This document shows, one piece after another, positions 22,922 through 29,378 of a stretch of 64,000 bases of DNA. Numbering within the stretch: position 1 is the first letter of the stretch; each line of letters starts with the position of its first letter. The notes beneath the pieces were generated by a model, which did not search any database, was not told the DNA's origin, and worked only from the letters and a program-made list of their open reading frames with translations. The position numbers and the translations under genes are program-made. This DNA comes from Geomonas azotofigens (GTDB lineage: Bacteria; Desulfobacterota; Desulfuromonadia; Geobacterales; Geobacteraceae): positions 1 to 64,000 of the forward strand of contig NZ_JAHLME010000004.1 of assembly GCF_018919395.1 (NCBI RefSeq). The letters run 5' to 3'.

Positions 22922-23508
22922 GAGAGGGCCTTTACCAGGGCGGTCGGGTGCAGCGCCAGTCCGAACAGCCCGGCCACCCCCATCACGACGCCGAAAAAGG
23001 CGAACGCCAGCGCCAGGTAGAGGAGCTTCCTCTTTCCGGTGAGCGACGTGATCGCCAGCATGGCCAGCGACACCGCCAGGGTGGCGTCGGAGAGGTCGAA
23101 CTGGTCGTCGCGGTAGTTGAGGTCGTCGTACTGCTTGCCGAAGGCGTTCGCCTTGTCGGCGAGCTTCGCTTCCTCCACCTTGTAGCGGGCGATGTTGTCG
23201 CCGTACTGCTTCTGCTGCGCCGCCAGGGGAGCCGAGACCTTCCCGGGCGCCATGGACTCCAGGGCCACCACCTGGTTCAGCCCAAGCTCCGCCAGGTGCT
23301 GTTTGAGTTTCTTGGCCTGGTACTCGTTCCAGGTGTCCACCTGGTCCGACTTCGCCTGCAGCATGGCCTGCACGATATTGTCGTCCTTCACCTTGCAGAC
23401 TGCCATGAAGACCGAGATGAGCGCCACCGTGATGGCGACCCAGTTGTTGAGGGCGTTTCTGGCCTCGGACGTGTCGAGCCGATCCTGCAAGTCGTTCAGT
23501 TCTGACAT
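22918..23508 (-). CDS. DUF4337-like membrane protein
   Basis: 196 residues; the ATG at 23508 is set by AGGAGAGGAA upstream, while the frame runs open much further 5' without a start signal. A first helix (NNWVAITVALISVFMAV) is followed by a long charged helical stretch (QAKSDQVDTWNEYQAKKLKQ) and two C-terminal helices. The layout and the A-K-x-D-x-x-x-x-W-x-x-Y-Q-A-K motif fit DUF4337. The family function is unknown. Converges with the previous gene. Confidence 0.75.
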   Translation of the reverse strand: MSELNDLQDRLDTSEARNALNNWVAITVALISVFMAVCKVKDDNIVQAMLQAKSDQVDTWNEYQAKKLKQHLAELGLNQVVALESMAPGKVSAPLAAQQKQYGDNIARYKVEEAKLADKANAFGKQYDDLNYRDDQFDLSDATLAVSLAMLAITSLTGKRKLLYLALAFAFFGVVMGVAGLFGLALHPTALVKALS

Positions 23509-23661
23509 CAGTTTCCTCTCCTTTTGGACCGCCGGGGATTGGCTCCGCAGGTGCCGGTCCCCCTTCGTGACGGGAAGAAGATATTTTAAAAGAGAATAAC
23601 TTGCAATCAAATGACAAACGGATGACAAAGGCGTCATCTTGAAAGAGCCGCATCCAACGAC

Positions 23662-23695
23662 AAAGGGGCAGCCGTGCTGAGACGGCTGCCCCTTT
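23662..23695 (-). terminator. Perfect 14-bp terminator hairpin
   Basis: AAAGGGGCAGCCGT pairs perfectly with ACGGCTGCCCCTTT around a 6-base loop. It sits downstream of the secreted-protein gene on the minus strand and before the DUF4337 gene. Confidence 0.85.
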
Positions 23696-23721
23696 GTCAT
23701 GAGTTGACGAACGTGAGACGC

Positions 23722-24381
23722 TTACGGTGCCGGGAACAGGGTGCCGGAAACCAAGGTGTCAGCGATCTGTGCGCCGGTCGGGTCGACCAGATAGGCCGAG
23801 TAGGAAACGCCGGTGATCTTGACCGAACCGGAGACCAGGGTGGCCCCGGTGGGGATGAGGGCCGGGTCAACGATCTCGTCCAGCGGCACGATGGAGTAGA
23901 CGGCGTTCCAGTCGTAGCCGGTGATCTTGCCGTTGGGGTTGAGGCGGCCGTCCTTGGTGACGGTCGGGGCCTTGACGGCCTTCATGCCGGAGGCAGACAG
24001 CTTCTGTGTCGTCTTGACGGTGGTGTCGATATTGAAAGCCTTGTCCTCGGCAAACTCCTTGTTGGTGCAGGCGCCTTCGCCGATGATCTGAATCTCGCCG
24101 TTATGCTTCTTCTTGGCGCAGACCACGGTGCCGGTCTCGGTGACGATCTGGTACTCGAAGGAGTAGTCGAAGGAGTAGTCGACGACGACGGACTTGCCGC
24201 TCTGGATGGCGCCGTTGTTGACGGATCCGGTGAGGGTGACGTCGCCGCCGGTGGCGTCGCCGGGGTTGGTGTAGGTCGCGCTCGCCAATTTGAAATCGCC
24301 GGTTACGTCAGCGGATGCGCCGGTCACATTGCCGGCCAGGCACGCGAGCATTGCCAAGGCTGCTACAAATATCTTTTTCAT
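23722..24381 (-). CDS. Secreted protein of unknown function
   Basis: 219 residues with a signal peptide (MKKIF, core, GASA cleavage near residue 24) and GGAGGG upstream of the ATG. The mature part is beta-rich, with two Cys (about 88 and 104) that may form a disulfide, and a direct repeat of four residues (DYSFDYSFEY) coded by a duplicated 12-base unit. No family is recognised. It has its own terminator and its own AT-rich upstream region, so it is probably monocistronic and regulated. Confidence 0.7.
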   Translation of the reverse strand: MKKIFVAALAMLACLAGNVTGASADVTGDFKLASATYTNPGDATGGDVTLTGSVNNGAIQSGKSVVVDYSFDYSFEYQIVTETGTVVCAKKKHNGEIQIIGEGACTNKEFAEDKAFNIDTTVKTTQKLSASGMKAVKAPTVTKDGRLNPNGKITGYDWNAVYSIVPLDEIVDPALIPTGATLVSGSVKITGVSYSAYLVDPTGAQIADTLVSGTLFPAP

Positions 24382-24457
24382 TTCTGCCCTCCATAGGAAT
24401 AAATGGCAAGTGGTGCCGAGAGATTGTCCTACGTATATGACAAAAATCGTGAATACT

Positions 24458-24502
24458 GAATATATATCCAGGTATAAACCGTCTATAACTTTGGATATAT
24501 TC
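24458..24502. promoter_or_regulatory. AT-rich inverted repeat upstream of the secreted-protein gene
   Basis: GAATATATATCC and GGATATATTC face each other 23 bases apart, 77 to 121 bases upstream of the minus-strand start codon. It is a plausible operator or part of the promoter; no regulator is identified. Confidence 0.45.
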
Positions 24503-24555
24503 GCTCAATGAAGAGGCACGTCTGAGGACAATCAACCCCAAAAGGAACAAAAAGA

Positions 24556-24581
24556 AAACCCCGCTCGTGAAAGCGGGGTTT
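24556..24581 (-). terminator. Terminator of the magnesium-transport operon
   Basis: AAACCCCGCT pairs with AGCGGGGTTT around a 6-base loop; on the minus strand a T-rich run follows. It closes the mgtA-EIIA transcript. Confidence 0.85.
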
Positions 24582-24619
24582 GTCGGTGAGCTGAGACGGC
24601 CAAGCCTGTGGCTCGACGT

Positions 24620-25408
24620 TTATTTTCCGGAAGTCCTGAGGGCGAGGCAGTCGACGAGAAGGCGCTCGCCGGTGAAGGAGGCCTCTTTCCGTTTGACGAT
24701 GCGCCAGCCGCCGGTATTGAAGGCACTGTGCCCGGTCAACTCCTGGGCCAGCCCCGGGAACCCTTCCAACAGTTCGACGAGCGCCTGGTCGTGTCCGAGC
24801 ACGACCGGCTTCAGCCCGTCGCCCACCAGGATGGTGATCGGCTCAACGACCAGGTTGGCCAGGTCGTAGGGGGCGGGCTCCACCGCGGCGGCCCTCCCCT
24901 GCAGGCGGATCATCCGGGCGCGCGAGTCGGGGCCGACGGTCCCCTTGGTGGTGCTGATCAGGTCGAGCAGGTGGTCGCGGATGTCGTTCAGGCTGTCGGC
25001 CGCGTTCAGCCGCTCGATCTCGGGGTAGATCTCCAGCGCCTTGGCAAGGAGGGAGACCTCGCGCAGGTAGTTGCTGCGCTGGTTCTCCGGGACCAGGTAC
25101 ATGGCGATCACCTTGACCGCCTTGCCGTCGGGTGAGCCGTAGTCGATCCCCTTGGGGCTCCAGCCGACGACGCAGATCAAGTCCTCCTCGAAGGGGACGC
25201 GGGCGTCCGGGCAGGCCCACCCCTTGCCCAGGGCGGTCTTGGCGGTCCCCTCCTTGGCGAGGATCAGGCCGGCGACGTCGGTGTCCGGCGGCAGCGACGG
25301 CACGGCCTCGAGGATGTGGGCCAGAAAGCGCAGCGCATCCTCCTTGTCGTAGTCGTCGGGTATCTCGAGGAGACGTCCTTCCTGTAGTGCGTCGAGCAAG
25401 CTATCCAT
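24620..25408 (-). CDS. EIIA-type-2-like regulatory protein lacking the phospho-histidine
   Basis: 262 residues. Residues 1-130 or so match the fold pattern of PTS EIIA type 2 / PtsN proteins (LAKEGTAKTALGKGWACP, then PFEEDLICVVG). In that family the segment after the Pro carries the phosphorylated His; here it reads CPDAR, with Asp68 in that place. So it probably cannot carry phosphate from EIIB or NPr and would act by binding. Residues 140-262 form an extra C-terminal domain I do not recognise. Its ATG shares one base with the stop of mgtA (TGATG), so it is translationally coupled and likely acts on or with that pump. Confidence 0.8.
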   Translation of the reverse strand: MDSLLDALQEGRLLEIPDDYDKEDALRFLAHILEAVPSLPPDTDVAGLILAKEGTAKTALGKGWACPDARVPFEEDLICVVGWSPKGIDYGSPDGKAVKVIAMYLVPENQRSNYLREVSLLAKALEIYPEIERLNAADSLNDIRDHLLDLISTTKGTVGPDSRARMIRLQGRAAAVEPAPYDLANLVVEPITILVGDGLKPVVLGHDQALVELLEGFPGLAQELTGHSAFNTGGWRIVKRKEASFTGERLLVDCLALRTSGK

Positions 25409-28092
25409 CAGTCACCTCCAAAGCGGTTGAAGAACCAGGTCTTCACGAAGTGGGTCATTACGGAGTAGGTCAACAGGAAACCGATGATCCAGATCCAGTA
25501 GACCGGCGGCAGCGGCACCAGGTTGAGCGCCGCGGCGAAGGGGGAGTAGGGGAGCCAGACGCCGATGCCCATGATGCCCAGGGTGGTCAGGGTCATGGGG
25601 AGCGAGGCGCAGCTGCCGAAGAACGGGATGCGTCGGGTCCTGATGATGTGCACGATCAGGGTCTGGGTCAGAAGCGACTCCACGAACCACCCGGTCTGGA
25701 ACAGCTTGGCGAAACCCTCCTGCTGCAGCGCGCTGACGCCCGGTGCGTTGTAGGCGGCGCAGCCGAAAACATACCACATAAGGGCGAAGGTCGCGTAGTC
25801 GAAGAGCGAGCTGATCGGGCCGACGCAGAACATGAAGCGCTTGATGTTCTCGATGTTCCACTTGAGCGGCTTGGCGATGAGTTCCGGGTCGACGCGGTCG
25901 GTCGGGATGCCGGTCTGCGAGAAATCGTAGAGCAGGTTGTTGGTCAGGATCTGCACCGGCTGCATGGGGAGGAAGGGGAGCAGGTAGCTCGCCCCCATCA
26001 CGGAGAACATGTTGCCGAAGTTGGAGGAGGCTCCCATCCTGATGTACTTGACGATGTTGGCGAAGACGCGGCGCCCCTCCATGATCCCCTCCTCGAGGAC
26101 CAGGAGGCTCTTCTCCAGGAGCACGATGTCGGCGGTCTCCTTGGCGACGTCGACCCCGGAGTCGACCGAGATGCCGACGTCGGCGGCCTTCAGTGCCGGG
26201 GCGTCGTTGATGCCGTCCCCAAGGAAACCGACCACGTGGCCGCTGGCGCGCAGGCTGCGCACGATCTGCTCCTTCTGCGCGGGGGAGAGCTTCACGAAGA
26301 CGTCCACGTCCTGGACCACCTGGGCGAATTCATCCTCGCTGACACGGGAGAGCTCGGCGCCGGTCAGCATGCGGTCCGCCTTGAGGCCGACGTTGGTGCA
26401 GACCCTCTGGGTGACCAGGCCGTTGTCGCCGGTGAGCACCTTGACCCGCACCCCCGCTTCCTGCAAAAGGCCCAGCGCCTCGCTGGCCTGGGCCTTCGGG
26501 GGGTCGAAGAAGGCGATGAAGCCCAAAAGGATCATCTGCGACTCGTCCTTCACCTCGAACTGGGTCTTCTGGCGCGGGAATTCGCGGTAGGCGATGGCGA
26601 GTACGCGGAAGCCGTCGCGGTTGTGGCGCTCGACCTCCTCGAAGAGGTTGTCCCTGATCATGTCGAAGAGGGGGTAGACCTCCTCGCCGATCTGGTAGTG
26701 GCTGCAACACTCGTAGATCTCCTCCACCGCACCCTTGCAGATCAGCACGTGGTCGTCCTCGAAGTCCACCACCACCGACATGCGGCGGCGCTGGAAATCG
26801 AAGGGGAGCTCGTCCACCAGGCGGCAGAGCTGCACGTTCATGTCGGTGTGGTCGAGGATGGCGCGGTCGATCAGGTTGCGAAGCCCCGTCTGGTAGTGGC
26901 TGTTCAGGTAGGCGTAGGTGAGGACGTCCTCGCTGGTGCGGCCGGTCAGGTCGACGTACTTCTCCAGGACGACCTTGTCCTGGGTCAGGGTGCCGGTCTT
27001 GTCGGTGCACAGGATGTCGATGGCGCCGAAGTTCTGGATCGAGGGGAGCCGCTTGATGATCACCTTCTTGGCCGCCATGGTGAGGGCGCCCTTGGCGAGG
27101 TTCACCGTCACGATCATCGGGAGCATTTCCGGGGTGAGGCCGACGGCGATGGAGAGGCCGAAGAGGAGGGCGTCGACCCAGTTCCCCTTGGTCATGCCGA
27201 CGATCATGAACACGGCGGCGGTCATCACCAGCATGAAGCGGATCATGAGCCAGGTGAAGGAGCGGGTCCCCTTGTCGAAGCTGGTCTCCTCCGGCTTCTC
27301 GGCGAGCGAGGCGGAGATGGAGCCGAACAGGGTGCGCACGCCCGTGTTGACCACGACGGCGCGGGCCGAGCCGCTGTTCACGCTGGAGCCTAAGTAGCAG
27401 GCGTTGGGGAGCTCCCAGGCGGAAAGGCCGGCCTCGTGCTCCTTGTCCACCAGCGCGCTCTTCTCCACCGGCATCGATTCGCCGGTGAGCGCCGACTGGC
27501 TGACGAAGAAGTCTTTCGCGGAGAGGAGCCTGACGTCGGCGGGGATGATGGAGCCCGCCATGAGGAGCACGATGTCGCCGGGGACCACGTCCGAGATCCT
27601 TATCTCGGTCTCCTCGCCGTCCCTCAGTACCAGGGTCCGCGACTGCACCCTTTTCCCCAGCGCCTCGACCGCCTGCCCGGAGCGGCGGTCCAGGATGAAG
27701 GAGAGCCCGACGCTCAGGATGATCATTGCGGTGACGATGGCGGCGGACTTGGTCTCGCCGACGGCGCCGGAGAGGATGGCGATCACCAGGAGTTGGATGA
27801 CGAGCGGGCTCTTGCAGCGCTCCAGAAGGTCGGCCATGACGCCCAGGCGCTTGGCGTGGGCCAGTTCGTTGGCGCCGTATTCGTCGAGGCGCTTTTCGGC
27901 CTCCTCGGTCGTGAGCCCTTCCTTGGCCTTGGTGTCGAGCTCTTTAAGCGTGTCGCGCACCGACATGGAGCAGAGCTCGACCAGGCGGCGCTCGCTGGCG
28001 CCCTGGGTCGCGGTCTTATGCGCCGCTGCGCGCTGGGCGGGAGTCTGGTGCTTGGCCGAACGCCCGGTGGGTATATTTGAAATCATGAGCAT
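25408..28092 (-). CDS. mgtA: Magnesium-translocating P-type ATPase (P3B)
   Basis: 894 residues from the ATG at 28092, which has AGGAG 8 bases upstream. Residue 364 is the phosphorylated Asp in CTDKTGTLT; TGES is at 203-206; the hinge reads GDGINDAPALK. The membrane segments with GLTPEMLPMIVTVNLAKGA and the C-terminal NNLLYDFSQ motif are typical of MgtA/MgtB magnesium importers, which move Mg2+ into the cytoplasm. The gene is preceded by an M-box riboswitch and its terminator, so it is expected to be switched on by magnesium starvation. The EIIA-like gene follows with a one-base overlap. Confidence 0.93.
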   Translation of the reverse strand: MLMISNIPTGRSAKHQTPAQRAAAHKTATQGASERRLVELCSMSVRDTLKELDTKAKEGLTTEEAEKRLDEYGANELAHAKRLGVMADLLERCKSPLVIQLLVIAILSGAVGETKSAAIVTAMIILSVGLSFILDRRSGQAVEALGKRVQSRTLVLRDGEETEIRISDVVPGDIVLLMAGSIIPADVRLLSAKDFFVSQSALTGESMPVEKSALVDKEHEAGLSAWELPNACYLGSSVNSGSARAVVVNTGVRTLFGSISASLAEKPEETSFDKGTRSFTWLMIRFMLVMTAAVFMIVGMTKGNWVDALLFGLSIAVGLTPEMLPMIVTVNLAKGALTMAAKKVIIKRLPSIQNFGAIDILCTDKTGTLTQDKVVLEKYVDLTGRTSEDVLTYAYLNSHYQTGLRNLIDRAILDHTDMNVQLCRLVDELPFDFQRRRMSVVVDFEDDHVLICKGAVEEIYECCSHYQIGEEVYPLFDMIRDNLFEEVERHNRDGFRVLAIAYREFPRQKTQFEVKDESQMILLGFIAFFDPPKAQASEALGLLQEAGVRVKVLTGDNGLVTQRVCTNVGLKADRMLTGAELSRVSEDEFAQVVQDVDVFVKLSPAQKEQIVRSLRASGHVVGFLGDGINDAPALKAADVGISVDSGVDVAKETADIVLLEKSLLVLEEGIMEGRRVFANIVKYIRMGASSNFGNMFSVMGASYLLPFLPMQPVQILTNNLLYDFSQTGIPTDRVDPELIAKPLKWNIENIKRFMFCVGPISSLFDYATFALMWYVFGCAAYNAPGVSALQQEGFAKLFQTGWFVESLLTQTLIVHIIRTRRIPFFGSCASLPMTLTTLGIMGIGVWLPYSPFAAALNLVPLPPVYWIWIIGFLLTYSVMTHFVKTWFFNRFGGD

Positions 28093-28513
28093 CTTTCCTT
28101 CTCCTGTCACATCTGTGCTGCTGGTGGCCGCCTGCGCGCGGCGGACCACGGCCTTGCGCCGGCGAGCCAAGAAGGATGCCGGCAAACCGGTTACGCGAGG
28201 GTGCGGCTGGTCGGGGAGGGAACGCGCGCGCGGATGACGTCGCTGTTCGCACCACGGCCTGCACGCGGCCGGGCGGACGAACTGCCGCCGATGCGTGAAC
28301 CGATCGTTGATTGCACTAATGAGGGAGTGTACGACAACACCCCGCTGCTTCTTAAGTCCCGTTCTTGGGCGGAAAGCGGGTCAAAGCAGGCAGGGAAGGA
28401 GGATGGCTTTGAAAGGGGGCTAGCGCCGCAGGAACGGGATGGGTAACGGATATTCGCTACTATGACTGTCCAATTTGTAGAACCACCACCTTTCTCATGT
28501 GACGTGAAGATAC
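28093..28513 (-). other. Long 5' untranslated region between riboswitch terminator and mgtA
   Basis: About 420 GC-rich bases between the attenuator and the mgtA start codon. No convincing gene is seen. Two 8-base segments, TCCCGTTC (28357-28364) and GAACGGGA (28432-28439), can pair and would enclose a structured region. It may hold a second layer of leader control or simply be an unusually long leader. Confidence 0.4.
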
Positions 28514-28542
28514 GAAAAAAGGCCACGGGAGAACCCGGGCCT
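28514..28542 (-). terminator. Expression-platform terminator of the M-box
   Basis: On the minus strand AGGCCCGGG, a 4-base loop and CCCGTGGCCT form a hairpin with one bulge, followed by TTTTTT. It lies about 25 bases downstream of the M-box aptamer, the usual arrangement for transcription attenuation at high Mg2+. Confidence 0.85.
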
Positions 28543-28563
28543 GAACGTCTGCCTCTGATTCCC

Positions 28564-28718
28564 CACTCGTAGGTTTTCGGCAGAGCACAACGTAGGTCGC
28601 GGGGACCAGCTACCTTAAGTAAAGCCTTAATCCGGCAATACCTGGTCTACCCATTGGCGTCTTTCGACGTTTCCGGGCAGTAGCCTGTGTTTGTGCAAAC
28701 GCCTCATCTTAACGAGGA
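28564..28718 (-). ncRNA. M-box (ykoK) magnesium riboswitch
   Basis: The minus strand carries the core signature of the M-box: CTACTGCCC, then GTCGAAAGACGCCAATGGGT, closely like the mgtE leader of Bacillus subtilis. Later elements are GGTAGCTGG, GCTCTGCCGAAAACCTACGAG. The outer CTCGT and ACGAG segments pair as the closing stem. A terminator follows and mgtA is next downstream, so in high Mg2+ the folded aptamer should favour termination. The antisense-looking 79-codon frame in this stretch is the riboswitch, not a gene. Confidence 0.88.
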
Positions 28719-28860
28719 ATTCGGTGCTGCTATGCGTATGTGGCCGGAGCCGGGCGGGTTTGCAGCGGTACCCGCATGGTCTGACCAAAAATTTGTAACA
28801 GGTTTGGCTGCGGGTGGCAAGCAAAAAGTACCGGCGGTGGTGCCGACTTAGGACGACGAA

Positions 28861-28886
28861 GGCCACCGTGGTGAGCCGCGGTGGCC
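28861..28886 (-). terminator. Hairpin after the small periplasmic-protein gene
   Basis: GGCCACCG pairs with CGGTGGCC downstream of the small secreted-protein gene on the minus strand. The T run is poor, so it is a weak terminator. Confidence 0.5.
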
Positions 28887-28919
28887 ATCGCCTGCCGAAG
28901 ACGTGTGTCGGATGAGATG

Positions 28920-29195
28920 TTAATGGCCGGGCTTGTTCAGATCCTCAAGGATGTCGTTGGCCTCTTTGAGTTTTTCGTGGAGTTTTTTCAACTCGTCGGC
29001 GGTGTAGACCCTGCCCCCCTTGTTGATCTCTGCCTGCAGTTTGGCGATCTTCTGCTGGATGCTGTCTACCTCGTTTTTGCAGTCCTTGGAGATGAGCAGG
29101 CACTCGTCCTTGCCGCCTGTGTCCGCGGCATAAGCCGGTACGCTACCCAGTGCCAGGAAACCTGCCATCACAACCAGAGCAATCCTTTTCATCAT
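28920..29195 (-). CDS. Small secreted coiled-coil protein
   Basis: 91 residues with AGGAGG upstream and a clear signal peptide (MKRIALVVMAG to AYA, cleavage near residue 23). The mature part is one or two amphipathic helices (VDSIQQKIAKLQAEI, ELKKLHEKLKEANDILEDL), with two Cys near the mature N-terminus (CLLISKDC). No family recognised; such proteins are often periplasmic helpers. Monocistronic, with its own hairpin. Confidence 0.7.
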   Translation of the reverse strand: MMKRIALVVMAGFLALGSVPAYAADTGGKDECLLISKDCKNEVDSIQQKIAKLQAEINKGGRVYTADELKKLHEKLKEANDILEDLNKPGH

Positions 29196-29378
29196 GCGCC
29201 TCCTGTTTGAAGTGAGATTTCCAGAATCGGTGGTAACAACCCCGCCGCCTGTGTCGAGGTTATGCCGGAACGTCGGGCACTCTATGACTTAGGCCGTGGG
29301 GTTGATACAGAGATTATCTCACATAATCACTCTGCAGGATAGCATGAGGTGGAAAATCGTCGCCTGAGGGTGGCTGCG

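Noticed and set aside
22025-23653. 542-codon minus-strand frame antisense to the unknown membrane-anchored gene
   Set aside because: Overlaps genes with ribosome-binding sites and membrane or charged-helix patterns, and its translation is low-complexity shadow sequence.
28627-28866. A 79-codon frame on the minus strand upstream of mgtA
   Set aside because: It has no ribosome-binding site, and its sequence is the M-box riboswitch core.
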